DNA of 64,000 nt, taken from NCBI GenBank assembly GCA_944325595.1, contig CALVAQ010000005.1, forward strand, positions 1 through 64,000, in the 5' to 3' direction. Position numbers and translations under genes: made by a program. Positions 8,962 through 17,870 of the stretch are shown here, in pieces. This DNA comes from Candidatus Gastranaerophilales bacterium. GTDB taxonomy: Bacteria; Cyanobacteriota; Vampirovibrionia; Gastranaerophilales; Gastranaerophilaceae. Under the pieces are notes generated by a model that had not been told where the DNA came from, did no database searches, and saw nothing but the letters and a program-made list of their open reading frames with translations. The first letter of the stretch is position 1. Every line of letters starts with the position of its first letter.

Positions 8962-9240
8962 ATGAATGATTTTTTGTTTAATCCTAAAACTCCTAATGAT
9001 ATTGCAAAAGAATTGGTTGAGAAAATTAAGCATCATAGAAAAAAGCTTAAAATTTCTCAGACTCAACTTGCATCAAAATCCGGTGTTAGTCTTGGTTCTA
9101 TTAAAAGATTTGAGTCTAAGTATGAAATTTCTTTGAATTCTTTTATAAAAATCCTAATAGCTCTTAATTTGGAGCAGGACTTAGAAAATCTATTCACGCA
9201 AAAAAGCTATAACTCAATTGATGAGGTTATAAATGGATAA
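8962..9240 (+). CDS. hipB: HipB-like antitoxin, XRE-family DNA-binding protein
   Basis: This 92-residue protein has one Cro/CI helix-turn-helix at about residues 18-75 (KKLKISQTQLASKSGVSLGS and IKRFE). It lies directly before hipA, overlapping it by 8 bp (ATGGATAA). HipB neutralises the HipA kinase and, with it, represses the operon. The ATG at 8962 has no ribosome binding site and lies 2 nt after a palindromic operator. The ~20 residues before the helix-turn-helix (FNPKTPNDIAKELVEKI) resemble the N-terminal arm seen in other HipB proteins. The pairing with hipA makes the call firm. Confidence 0.88.
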   Translation: MNDFLFNPKTPNDIAKELVEKIKHHRKKLKISQTQLASKSGVSLGSIKRFESKYEISLNSFIKILIALNLEQDLENLFTQKSYNSIDEVING

Positions 9241-10336
9241 CTATAAATATTTAAAAGTTTTTTATAATGATATTTTAGTTGGCACTCTGGCTAAAACACC
9301 CGATAGAGTTGTTGCTTTTGAATACGATTCAGATTGGTTGAATAACGGATTTAGCATTTCACCTTTTAGTTTGCCGCTTATCAAGAAAGTTTTTATCCCA
9401 AAATACGACCCTTTTGGCGGTTTATTTGGAGTTTTTAACGACAGTTTGCCTGACGGTTGGGGGAGATTACTTGTTGACAGGTTATTTTTGAAAAATAAAA
9501 TTAACCCTAATGAAATAGATAACCTCAATAGACTTGCTGTTGTTCAAGAAAGTGGTATGGGGGCTTTAACTTATAAACCTGAACATAGGTTTGAATCTAA
9601 AAATAACATTGCGGATTATGATATTCTTGCTCAGGAGTGTTCAAAGATATTAGAATCGCAAAATTCAGATAATTTGGATGAACTTTTTATCTTAGGAGGC
9701 TCATCTGGTGGTGCAAGACCAAAGATTTTGATATCTATTGATAACGAGGATTGGATTATTAAGTTTCCATCATCCTCTGATTCTAAAAATATTGGTGAAA
9801 AAGAATATCAATATTCCCTATGTGCAAAAGATTGCGGAATAAATATGACAGAAACAAGGCTTTTCCCTTCTAAAATTTGTTCAGGATATTTTGGGATAAA
9901 AAGGTTTGATCGTAAAAACGGTAAGAAAATTCATATGATATCAGCAAGCGGACTTTTAGAGACAAGTCATAGACTTCCTAATCTTGATTACAATACATTG
10001 ATGAAATTAACACTTGAACTAACAAGAAACTATCAAGATATTGAACAATTATTCAGGCTAATGTGCTTTAATGTTTTTGCACACAACAGAGATGACCATT
10101 CAAAGAATTTTTCTTTTCTTTTTAATGATACAAAAAAAGAATGGCACATATCTCCTGCGTACGATTTAACTTACAGTTTTTCATTTAATGGGGAACATGC
10201 GACAACAATTAATGGCGAGGGCAAAAATCCGACTTTAGACGATATTCTAGCCGTGGCAAAAAATATAGGACTCAAGGAAAAATTTGCAAAAGATATTGCA
10301 TCAGATATTCAAGAAAAGTGCTCGAAATTATTTTAA
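9233..10336 (+). CDS. hipA: HipA-like serine/threonine kinase toxin
   Basis: This 367-residue protein has the HipA N-terminal subdomain (about 1-105: FYNDILVGTLAKTPDR and FEYDSDWL) followed by the kinase fold. The Gly-rich loop GGSSGGARPK is at about residue 150. The catalytic segment FAHNRDDHSKNF is at about 282 and the metal-binding Asp in SPAYDLTYSF at about 310. HipA toxins phosphorylate an aminoacyl-tRNA synthetase (GltX in E. coli), which halts translation and promotes persistence. At 367 residues it is shorter than E. coli HipA (440), mainly at the C-terminus, but all catalytic residues are present. Because the N-terminal subdomain is fused, this is the two-gene HipBA form, not tripartite HipBST. 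The start overlaps hipB by 8 bp. Confidence 0.9.
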   Translation: MDNYKYLKVFYNDILVGTLAKTPDRVVAFEYDSDWLNNGFSISPFSLPLIKKVFIPKYDPFGGLFGVFNDSLPDGWGRLLVDRLFLKNKINPNEIDNLNRLAVVQESGMGALTYKPEHRFESKNNIADYDILAQECSKILESQNSDNLDELFILGGSSGGARPKILISIDNEDWIIKFPSSSDSKNIGEKEYQYSLCAKDCGINMTETRLFPSKICSGYFGIKRFDRKNGKKIHMISASGLLETSHRLPNLDYNTLMKLTLELTRNYQDIEQLFRLMCFNVFAHNRDDHSKNFSFLFNDTKKEWHISPAYDLTYSFSFNGEHATTINGEGKNPTLDDILAVAKNIGLKEKFAKDIASDIQEKCSKLF

Positions 10337-10660
10337 TTAATCTCATCTTTTTGCCTATTTAATCTTTAAATAGAAGCTTCTTTAAACGTGTACTCTCACG
10401 ATTCGGATTTTCTAAAAGAAAATCCTCACGGTTCTTCCCTCCATTGGCTATTTGATAACATGCACCAAGCAAAGAAAATATCACGCAAAACGATACTCAA
10501 TCGTTTTGCTGTAGCGCCAACGGAGTCCTTACTGCATCCCACCATAAAAAAGACACCAGTTGAGGTGTTTTTTTATGAGGAGTACTCAGTGCAAAATGTC
10601 TTCACGAATAGTGAACAAATAGTGCTCACTACACCACACTTCAAAAATTTTTAAAGACTA
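10337..10660. other. Non-coding island edge with three hairpins
   Basis: No credible gene is present in this 324 bp stretch. Hairpins: GGATTTTCT/AGAAAATCC (10405-10425, 9-bp stem, 3-nt loop); GCAAAACGA/TCGTTTTGC (10485-10509, 9-bp stem, 7-nt loop); and a terminator at 10553-10573. CACGATTC (10397-10404) and CACGGTTC (10427-10434) flank the first hairpin as near-identical direct repeats. The region separates the AT-rich island from core genes and could be a small structured RNA or remnants of an integration junction. Confidence 0.4.
10553..10573. terminator. Bidirectional terminator between hipA and the CorC-type gene
   Basis: ACACC (10553-10557), a 6-nt loop and GGTGT (10564-10568) are followed by a T run on the plus strand and preceded by an A run, so both convergent transcripts can end here. 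It serves hipA and the minus-strand gene ending at 10661. Confidence 0.75.
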
Positions 10661-11968
10661 TTATTCGATAGAGCCGTTACCGAGTCTTTCAACAAGAAGC
10701 TTTTTTATTCTTCTTCCTTTGAATTCTACAACTTTGAGTTTAAAATTATCAATTTGTATTTCATCATTCATCTTTGCGAGTCTGCCAATACGCTTTTGGA
10801 ACAAACCCGCAATGGTTTCGACATCCTCTTCTTGCTGATTTATACCAAAGTATTCAAAAAATTCGTCAATGCGTAAAAGACCGTTTACAATATACTTGTT
10901 TTCATCGACTTTTTTTATGTCATTTTCTTCTTCATCAAATTCGTCTTGTACATCACCAAAGATTTCTTCTAATATATCTTCAAGTGTAATCACACCTGAC
11001 ATTCCTCCGAATTCATCGATTACAACAGCAATTTCTGTGTGATTGTTTTTGAAGTTTTCGAGCAGGATGTCTGTTGTCATTGTCTCGGGTACAAGCAGCG
11101 GTTTTCTCAAACAATTTTTGAGTTCAAAATGCTCGTTTTTCATCTTGCAGGAATACAAATCTTTTACATGCAAAATTCCTACTGTATTGTCAATGTTCCC
11201 GTCAAATACGGGATATCTTGTGTATTGATTTTCGAGAATAATTTTTTCCAGTTCTTTTATGTCTATATCAACCGGTACTGCAGTTACATCACAGCGTGGA
11301 ATCATCACCTGTTTTGCCGTTAAGTCTGTAAATTTAAGAGAATTTTTTAACAACAGACTCTCGGTTTCATTTAGCACTCCGCCTTTGTAACTTGCATCTA
11401 TAATCATATCAAGCTCTTCTTCCGTGTGCACTGAATGTGACGGATGTGCGGGAGGTATATTTAAAAGTTTGAGGCACCAGTTTCCAAAGCCGTTTAATAT
11501 GAATATAAACGGTGTGAAGATTTTTGCAATAAATACAAGCGGACGTGTAACGGCAAGCGTTGTTTTTTCAGGATATTGGAGTGCAATTGATTTTGGCATA
11601 AGCTCTCCTATTACGACATGCATAAATGTAATGAGTGCAAAGGCAAGAGCTATTGCTATAGTGTGGGAGGCAATTGTGTTTGAAACATAAGGCAAAAAAT
11701 CCAATAAAGGCTTTAAAATTTTTGCCAGTGTAGCTTCTCCGACCCAACCCAGACCAATACTTGCAATTGTGATTCCCAACTGGGTCGCCGCAATATATCT
11801 GTCAAGTTCTTTTAATGCGTTGACTGTGACTTTTGCTGTTTTGTTGCCTTCATTTGCCAGCTGATTTATTCTTGTTTGTCTGACACTGACAAGAGCGAAT
11901 TCTGATGCAACAAAAAAGCCGTTGGCTAAAAGAAGGAACAAAATTATAACTACGTTTACCAAAATCAT
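10661..11968 (-). CDS. CNNM/CorC-family (HlyC/CorC) membrane protein with CBS pair
   Basis: This 435-residue protein has the standard hemolysin-family layout. A DUF21/CNNM membrane domain covers about residues 1-185, with hydrophobic segments starting LVNVVIILFLLLANGFFVAS. Two CBS domains follow at about 205-330 (VMIPRCDVTAVP; HTEIAVVIDEFGGMSGVITL), then a CorC_HlyC domain at about 345-430. Members are linked to magnesium or cobalt efflux and metal homeostasis; few are true hemolysins. The start has AAAGG 9 nt upstream. It stands alone, divergent from the GH57 gene, and is the first gene with core-like composition after the defence island. Confidence 0.9.
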   Translation of the reverse strand: MILVNVVIILFLLLANGFFVASEFALVSVRQTRINQLANEGNKTAKVTVNALKELDRYIAATQLGITIASIGLGWVGEATLAKILKPLLDFLPYVSNTIASHTIAIALAFALITFMHVVIGELMPKSIALQYPEKTTLAVTRPLVFIAKIFTPFIFILNGFGNWCLKLLNIPPAHPSHSVHTEEELDMIIDASYKGGVLNETESLLLKNSLKFTDLTAKQVMIPRCDVTAVPVDIDIKELEKIILENQYTRYPVFDGNIDNTVGILHVKDLYSCKMKNEHFELKNCLRKPLLVPETMTTDILLENFKNNHTEIAVVIDEFGGMSGVITLEDILEEIFGDVQDEFDEEENDIKKVDENKYIVNGLLRIDEFFEYFGINQQEEDVETIAGLFQKRIGRLAKMNDEIQIDNFKLKVVEFKGRRIKKLLVERLGNGSIE

Positions 11969-12053
11969 ACAAATAACCTTTTTAAATTCAATTCTGACCG
12001 AGTTTTCATTATACAGTATATTCTAGTATTAACCAATATTGTAAACCTCCGTA

Positions 12054-12081
12054 TTGTATAAATCCCCAAATATGCTACAAT
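12054..12081 (+). promoter_or_regulatory. Promoter of the GH57 gene
   Basis: TTGTAT (12054-12059) and TACAAT (12076-12081) are 16 bp apart. The element lies 27-54 bp before the ATG at 12108, so that start is preferred over the upstream in-frame codon at 12054, which falls inside the promoter. Confidence 0.55.
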
Positions 12082-12107
12082 ATGGACATAGATTGTCAGG
12101 TGTGAAT

Positions 12108-14390
12108 ATGCAGAAAAAATTGTCAATCGCCTTTATCTGGCACATGCATCAGCCGGTTTACAAATCGGATGAGAATGGCATATTTCTTATGCCATGGGTC
12201 AGACTCAGGGCAGTTAAAGATTATCTCGATATGCTGCTTTTGATTGACAAATTCCCCGGGTTGAAACTTAATTTTAATCTCGTCCCTATTTTGATTTCTT
12301 CTGTATACGACTATGGATTTAATAACGCACACGATATATTGTCACGGCTTACAGTTACCCCAGTTGAGGATTTGTCGGACGATGAAAAAGAGTTTATTAT
12401 AAACCATTTCTTTGATGTTAACTATCAAAATATGGTTTTGCCATACGGTGAATACAAAAAGCTGTATGATAAAAGATTTCAAAATGCTGATGTTTCTATA
12501 AATGACTTTTCTCTTCAGGATTATTCGGATATTATGGCGTGGTTTAATCTTGTCTGGTTTGACCCGATGTGGAGGGAGCAAAATCCTGAAATAGCTGCAT
12601 TTTTTGAAAAGAAAAACGGAGAGTTTACTCTTTCTGACAGGGAGAGAATAATAGAACTTCAAAGGGAAATTATAAGACAGATTATTCCTTCATATAAACA
12701 GTATCAGGATGAAGGCAAGATTGAAATTTCAACCAGTCCGTATTTCCATCCGATTTTGCCTCTGCTGCTTGATGTAGAGGATGCCAAAAGAGCTAATCCG
12801 AATGCAAATTATCCTGATATCGAGTCTGATATGAGTTCTGATGCAAGGGTCAATGTAGAATTGGCTTTGGATGCTTTTGAAAATATTTTCGGAAAAAGAC
12901 CTCAGGGTATATGGCCTTCAGAACAATGCATAAGTGAAAAGACTCTGCAGCTTCTTATTGAACAAGGTGTAAAATGGACTATTTCTGACGAAGGAATACT
13001 TGAACAAACACTGAAAAAAGAATTTGTAAGGGATTTTAGAGGATATCTTGAGGATCCTTATGACCTTTGTCACAGTTATAAATACAAATATGACAATAAA
13101 CAGATAGGTCTGTTGTTCAGAGATGCTGTTATTCCGAACTTGATAGGCTTTGAATATCCTCACCATGATGCGGTAAAAGCCGCAAATGACCTGTATGACA
13201 GGATAAAAACAATCCAGAAAAAACTCCAATCTTCACCTGATAAAATGCATCTTTTGACAATTGCAATGGATGGTGAAAACTGCTGGGAAAATTATGCCAA
13301 TGACGGACATGAGTTTTTGGAAACTTTATATGGCTTGATACAGGAAGATGACGGATTGGAGACAGTCAAAGTGTCAGATTATATTGATACTGTGAGCAAA
13401 CTCCCGAACTCCGGCACATCTTTTGTTCTTGACCATGTTTGTCCGGGTTCCTGGATAAACAGAGACTTTTTGCTCTGGATTGGTGAACCTACAAAGAATC
13501 TTGCCTGGACTTATATGAACAATGCAAGATGCGATCTTGTGGATTATCAAAACAAACATCCTGATGACCCGAATCTTGAACAGGCATGGCAGGAACTGCT
13601 GGTCTGTCAGGGAAGCGACTGGTACTGGTGGTATGGGGAACCTAACGATTCAGGACAGGATGATATTTTTGACCATCTGTTCAGAGAACATTTGAAAAAT
13701 ATGTACGGATTCATAAATAAAAGAGTACCTGCATATTTGGAAAAACCTCTTGCCGAGTTTATTGATGCGCATCCGAGATTTCCCAAAGCAATGATAGAAG
13801 ATTTTGAACTGTCGGGTCGTGATTTGCTGGGTAAATGGGAAAACGGCGGATGTATAGATATCCCGGCACCTCCTACTATGCAGGAGCGCAGATTGTTTAA
13901 TAAAATTTGTTTCGGCAATGATAAAGACAATCTGTTTTTGAGATTTGATATAAATAAATTTATTCTTGAGAAAAACAAAAGCTTTAAAGATTTTAATCAG
14001 ATATATGTCTATTTTAAAAACACCAGCAATCCGGATGTATACGGTGCACCAATCAGGGTTGCAAGCAAAACAGAATCAGTTATTCCTTTCATAAAAGATT
14101 ACTACAACAGTGAAATCAAACTTACTTTGTTTAAGGATTATCATTTTGATGCACAGCTTGTTCAGGCGGCAAGAGACAATATATGGGTCTTGCAGATACA
14201 AAACGGCATAGACTATGTCTTTGAAGACTTTTTGGAGGTTAAAATTCCGTTTGATGACTTGAAGATAAAAGAAGGAGAAACTGTTGAATTCTTTATTATT
14301 CAAGGTCCGTTCGGCGTGATAGATGACTTTTATCCGCAAAATGCACTTCTGCCTATAACAAGACCTTCTTCTGTATATACAGCTGTGTAA
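12108..14390 (+). CDS. Glycoside hydrolase family 57 alpha-glucan enzyme (amylase / 4-alpha-glucanotransferase type)
   Basis: This 760-residue protein starts with MQKKLSIAFIWHMHQPVYK, the GH57 opening with conserved HMHQP. The catalytic nucleophile Glu is in GIWPSEQCIS (about residue 282) and the acid/base Asp in IAMDGENCWENY (about 387). The C-terminal third is a beta-rich domain typical of large GH57 proteins. GH57 enzymes hydrolyse or rearrange alpha-1,4/1,6-glucans; many non-photosynthetic anaerobes use them for glycogen turnover. No signal peptide is seen, so it acts in the cytoplasm. AGG 7 nt before the ATG and an upstream promoter support this start. The exact activity cannot be told from sequence. 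A second glucan-type enzyme lies at 39613-41946. Confidence 0.88.
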   Translation: MQKKLSIAFIWHMHQPVYKSDENGIFLMPWVRLRAVKDYLDMLLLIDKFPGLKLNFNLVPILISSVYDYGFNNAHDILSRLTVTPVEDLSDDEKEFIINHFFDVNYQNMVLPYGEYKKLYDKRFQNADVSINDFSLQDYSDIMAWFNLVWFDPMWREQNPEIAAFFEKKNGEFTLSDRERIIELQREIIRQIIPSYKQYQDEGKIEISTSPYFHPILPLLLDVEDAKRANPNANYPDIESDMSSDARVNVELALDAFENIFGKRPQGIWPSEQCISEKTLQLLIEQGVKWTISDEGILEQTLKKEFVRDFRGYLEDPYDLCHSYKYKYDNKQIGLLFRDAVIPNLIGFEYPHHDAVKAANDLYDRIKTIQKKLQSSPDKMHLLTIAMDGENCWENYANDGHEFLETLYGLIQEDDGLETVKVSDYIDTVSKLPNSGTSFVLDHVCPGSWINRDFLLWIGEPTKNLAWTYMNNARCDLVDYQNKHPDDPNLEQAWQELLVCQGSDWYWWYGEPNDSGQDDIFDHLFREHLKNMYGFINKRVPAYLEKPLAEFIDAHPRFPKAMIEDFELSGRDLLGKWENGGCIDIPAPPTMQERRLFNKICFGNDKDNLFLRFDINKFILEKNKSFKDFNQIYVYFKNTSNPDVYGAPIRVASKTESVIPFIKDYYNSEIKLTLFKDYHFDAQLVQAARDNIWVLQIQNGIDYVFEDFLEVKIPFDDLKIKEGETVEFFIIQGPFGVIDDFYPQNALLPITRPSSVYTAV

Positions 14391-14547
14391 AATATACTCT
14401 TAACAATTCTACAAAGAACCATGACAAAATATTTCAAGTGCTATAATATGTATATGTTCATATTTGTAAATAGCGTGAACGGGGGACAGAAAAATTAAAG
14501 ACAATTTTACGGATATAAAAAACGGCACTGAAAGCTATAACACTCAA

Positions 14548-14988
14548 TTGACAAATTTGAGTGCACTTTCCGGCGAAAATGACAGATTCAGCTCTTTGAG
14601 CTTTTCTTCAATGCTTGCAAAAGCCAGTGTTCCTCCTTCTCACAGAATAGCTGCAGACAACTATATGGTAATTAAGAAAATCTACGGCACTCCTGTTGTA
14701 AAAAGCCGTATAAGCAACAAAGAAAGAGCGCTGCTTGGCAAATATGACTTTAATCAGCTTGAATACACTACAATAAAACAAATAAACGAAGAATTGTCTC
14801 TGCTCAAAAAATGGTCGATGTCACTTGATAAAACACTAAAAGAAGATTCTGACAGAATTATTGATATCAGGCTCAAAGAACTCAAATATCTTGCAGCGTG
14901 CAGATATACGTTGATTACAAATGAGATTTACAATGGCTATATGGCGCTGGAAAAATATTTTGAGGATATTTCAAAATATTCAATATAA
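14548..14988 (+). CDS. Small helical protein of unknown function, uncertain or damaged 5' end
   Basis: About 146 residues, rich in Lys, Leu and Ser and predicted mainly helical (INEELSLLKKWSMSLDKTLK at about 85-105), with no signal peptide and no recognised domain. The only start codons in frame are TTG at 14548 or TTG at 14557, and neither has a ribosome binding site. The frame is open back to a TAA at 14497-14499. A strong GGGGGA (14482-14487) followed 7 nt later by ATT (14495) opens a different frame. That frame reads IKDNFTDIK and would join this gene in phase if the A run at 14518-14522 were one base longer. The 5' end may therefore be mutated, mis-assembled or unusually initiated. The protein body looks coding. 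Confidence 0.5.
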   Translation: MTNLSALSGENDRFSSLSFSSMLAKASVPPSHRIAADNYMVIKKIYGTPVVKSRISNKERALLGKYDFNQLEYTTIKQINEELSLLKKWSMSLDKTLKEDSDRIIDIRLKELKYLAACRYTLITNEIYNGYMALEKYFEDISKYSI

Positions 14989-15077
14989 ACATTTGTAAAC
15001 ATCACTTTTATACATAGCAATAATTTTTTATCAGTTGTTTTTATTTATACAAGTGTGTGAAAAGGTAGGAAAAGAAT

Positions 15078-15500
15078 ATGTCAAAAGTTTTATTTTTAGT
15101 CTCTCCAACATTGAACTCATTTGTTGATAAGAAAAAAGGTACAACAGGCAACAGAATCGACTGTGCTATGAAACATTTTTCAAACGCAGTAGTTTCTGAC
15201 GTACAGATTGCTGCTGTTGCAGGTACAGCAGGGTTGATTGCAAAAGCAAATCTAAACAAAGCAGGTCTTGCTCAGCAGTTTGCTCAGGGCGGTTTTATTA
15301 ATAAAGTAAAAACGCTCTACAAAGCTATGCCGAAACCCGTAAAACTGATTGCTGCCGGTCTTATCGGCTTGAGCCTGCTCGTTCGTAACTACAAAAAAGG
15401 TAAAATTGAACAAAAATACCTTGACAGAGCTCAATTTGTAGACAACACATTCACTCTTGACGGTGAAAACAAAAAAGCTGCTAAAGATATCAAAGCTTAA
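15078..15500 (+). CDS. Small protein with two hydrophobic segments, unknown function
   Basis: This 140-residue protein is not assigned to any family I recognise. It has a clear ribosome binding site (AGGTAGG, 15063-15069) 8 nt before the ATG. Two hydrophobic stretches are visible, VQIAAVAGTAGLIAKANL (about 44-61) and VKLIAAGLIGLSLLV (about 88-102), separated by a basic amphipathic region. This suggests peripheral or integral membrane association. The C-terminal ~30 residues are charged. It stands alone between the small helical protein and the patatin gene. The Ala/Gly/Lys-rich style recalls other lineage-restricted proteins in this window. Confidence 0.65.
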   Translation: MSKVLFLVSPTLNSFVDKKKGTTGNRIDCAMKHFSNAVVSDVQIAAVAGTAGLIAKANLNKAGLAQQFAQGGFINKVKTLYKAMPKPVKLIAAGLIGLSLLVRNYKKGKIEQKYLDRAQFVDNTFTLDGENKKAAKDIKA

Positions 15501-15535
15501 TTAAATTTTTAAAGTTTTTCAAACAGCAGATAGCG

Positions 15536-16741
15536 TTATTCGAACTCTTTTATGTATGATTTTAGCTCTATACAGCGCTCCAGTACATCATCATAAAGCT
15601 CGTTCAGGTAAAACTCTATCTGCTTTTTGTCTTTTAAAGAAAGATGTTTCAGAAAGAAGCTTTCCTGAATATTTTTCCAAAAGTAGTTTTTGAAAGATAA
15701 AGCCTTGTTGTATATGGATATATCAATGTATCTTTTTGCCTCGCACAGATAGACAAACAAATCACAGATTTCCGATTTTGCATCTGCTATTTTTCCAAAA
15801 ATAAGACAGTCTTTTGTCTTTGTCAGATGTTCAAGGATTATTGTGTAATATGGCAGAATATTCTTTTTCTTTTGCAAAAGAGTTTTCTTAAAGTAATTGT
15901 TTGTTGTTTCGTATCCGAGTTCTATCAGCTTTTCCCGTTCTTTTTGCGGTAATGTAAATTGAACAGGCAAAATATGGTCTGTATCTATTTTTATGTAATC
16001 AAATTTGTCTTTTGGCTGATATGTTTGCATAATGTAGTCTGTTGCAAAGTTTGACATAGTGGCAAAAACGGCATTGAGATACTCTACTGAATTTTTTACA
16101 TTCGGCCAGAATTTTGCACCTTCCAGTCTAAACTCAATAATCCGGCAATCTTCGGGACACAATATGTCGTTTATTCTCCACATCGGCCAGCTTTTCATCA
16201 TATCTCCGTCAATCAGAACTTTTTCCTGATATTCAAAAGGCTCTAAAAGTCCGGGCAGAGCTGTAGAAATTCTTACTGCCTGAGCAATTTCAAAGTCCGG
16301 CGTTGTATATTTTGAAAAAATAAACGGCTCACATCCGTTCAGATTGCTTGTTATTACAAAAATGTCTTTGTCTATGTCTTTAAATGTTACAGGCTGGTGT
16401 TTGTCTTTTTCATACTGTTCACCGTAAAACTTTTTTTCAATACAAGTTCTCAGCCAGTTCAAGAAGTGTTCTCCTTTGCTGATTGCAAAGTTTTTTGCAA
16501 GATTGAGCTGGACATCTCTGAACAAATCAAAGTTTACTTCATCAAACAGCTCTTTGAATTCGTTGTATTCATAATCCAAAGCTGCATATGCAGCAAAAAC
16601 CGCACCGACAGAGGAGCCGGCGTATGCTTTGATTTTTATTCCGAGTTCTTTCATTGCCCGTAAAGCTCCGAGATATGCCAGTCCCCGTATGGCACCGCCC
16701 CCGAATATACACATGTATTGTTTGGCTTCTATTTCGCTCAC
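15536..16741 (-). CDS. Patatin-like phospholipase
   Basis: This 401-residue serine hydrolase has the patatin core. The oxyanion loop is GGGAIRGLAYLG (residues 14-25), the nucleophile elbow GSSVG (about 42-46), and the catalytic Asp is in LIDGDMM (about 176-182). Patatins act as acyl hydrolases on membrane lipids through a Ser-Asp dyad; all elements are present. The C-terminal ~180 residues are helical, Lys-rich and not a known domain. The start is GTG at 16741 with AAAGGA 7 nt upstream. No signal peptide is seen, so it is cytoplasmic or membrane-peripheral, or exported by another route. It is transcribed alone. Confidence 0.88.
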   Translation of the reverse strand: MSEIEAKQYMCIFGGGAIRGLAYLGALRAMKELGIKIKAYAGSSVGAVFAAYAALDYEYNEFKELFDEVNFDLFRDVQLNLAKNFAISKGEHFLNWLRTCIEKKFYGEQYEKDKHQPVTFKDIDKDIFVITSNLNGCEPFIFSKYTTPDFEIAQAVRISTALPGLLEPFEYQEKVLIDGDMMKSWPMWRINDILCPEDCRIIEFRLEGAKFWPNVKNSVEYLNAVFATMSNFATDYIMQTYQPKDKFDYIKIDTDHILPVQFTLPQKEREKLIELGYETTNNYFKKTLLQKKKNILPYYTIILEHLTKTKDCLIFGKIADAKSEICDLFVYLCEAKRYIDISIYNKALSFKNYFWKNIQESFFLKHLSLKDKKQIEFYLNELYDDVLERCIELKSYIKEFE

Positions 16742-16874
16742 GTAGTTATCCTTTTGCGCTATTAAAACATTCTTCTTCCGTAGTTTGTATTAGCCTGCTT
16801 GTGGTGACACAAACGGCAATACCGGCATTTTGATTACAATTATAACTATTATTCTGTTTGTAAAAAAACGTTAT

Positions 16875-17870
16875 TTAGAGGAAATGTTTTATTGTATCGA
16901 GAATAAATCTTGCTCTTGCCGTGTAGCTGTGGCTTTTTACGACATCGGCATAACCTATTATTGCTATTTTTCTGGCGATGTCCGGATGTTTTAAATAAAA
17001 CGCAGTTTTGTCTACAAGCTCATCAACATTTTTGTATGTTTCAAGTTCTTTTGAAATAATAAAGTTTTTCTTTACATCTTCTCTTTCATCTGTGAGCAAA
17101 AAACCACCGGAAGCCAGAACTTCAAATACCCTGTAATTCATACCGGACTTGCCTTGAAGCGTTATGTTTATATTCACTTTTGAGTTGAAATAAACATTTG
17201 CAATTTCTTTTTCGGACTTCAAAAAACCTCTGTAGGCACTTTTGTATGTGTTCAATTCTTCTTCTGTCAAAAATTGTTTTTGCTCCATATCGTCCAAACT
17301 CTGCAAAAAATGGTTTTCGTAGCAGAATATATTTAGCTTGCTGCCAAATTCTTTGATTAATGCGGCGAGAATTTTTTGTCTTTTGGGGGTTAAAGGTCTG
17401 CCGACAAAGGAAATATCGTATTTTTTCCCTTCTTCTGCACGATACGATTTGTAATTCACAGCAAGCGGAAGGTACTTTGCCCCCGAAATTTCCTGAGAGG
17501 CTTCTTTGTCCCAGATAAAAGTGAAAACATTTTTTGTGTCAGCACACAGCTTTTTGTATTCGTCATATAGCTCGGGTTTGTTTAAATATGCATATTTGCT
17601 GTCGGGCTCATCGGCAAAATAGTGCACCAGTTTGAATTTTCCTTTGTTTTTTATTACATAGTCGATGATATCCATTTTTCCTTGAAGCAAAAATCCATAA
17701 TTATACCCAAAAACAATATCAGGCTTGAACCTTTCAAAATCTGCAATTGTCAGCTCATCAAGCTCTCTTGTCAAAATATAACAGCCGTTTGCTTTAAAAC
17801 CTGCAGCAAAGCCTTTGGAAACAAAACGCTCCGTATAATTTTTGTTTGTTATCAACAGTATTTTATACAT
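16875..17870 (-). CDS. CgeB-like glycosyltransferase (second of a tandem pair)
   Basis: This 331-residue protein starts MYKILLITNKNYTERFVS and has a two-Rossmann glycosyltransferase layout. The N-terminal part contains DIVFGYNYGF; the C-terminal part has MNYRVFEVLASGGFLLTDERED, typical of CgeB/DUF3880 and Glyco_trans_1_2 proteins that bind a nucleotide sugar. The ATG at 17870 is preferred over an in-frame upstream start at 17909, because it overlaps the preceding stop by 8 bp (ATGTATAA) and begins at the conserved beta-strand. The neighbour upstream is a paralogue, so the pair probably builds one surface glycan or glycosylates a surface protein. No membrane segment. Confidence 0.82.
   Translation of the reverse strand: MYKILLITNKNYTERFVSKGFAAGFKANGCYILTRELDELTIADFERFKPDIVFGYNYGFLLQGKMDIIDYVIKNKGKFKLVHYFADEPDSKYAYLNKPELYDEYKKLCADTKNVFTFIWDKEASQEISGAKYLPLAVNYKSYRAEEGKKYDISFVGRPLTPKRQKILAALIKEFGSKLNIFCYENHFLQSLDDMEQKQFLTEEELNTYKSAYRGFLKSEKEIANVYFNSKVNINITLQGKSGMNYRVFEVLASGGFLLTDEREDVKKNFIISKELETYKNVDELVDKTAFYLKHPDIARKIAIIGYADVVKSHSYTARARFILDTIKHFL

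Noticed and set aside
9233..10336. HipA as the kinase of a tripartite HipBST system
   Set aside because: The N-terminal subdomain is fused to the kinase and no separate hipS lies between hipB and hipA.
10388..10654. Open frame of 88 codons in the gap after hipA
   Set aside because: It starts with GTG without a ribosome site, crosses two hairpins and a terminator, and reads like translated structured DNA.
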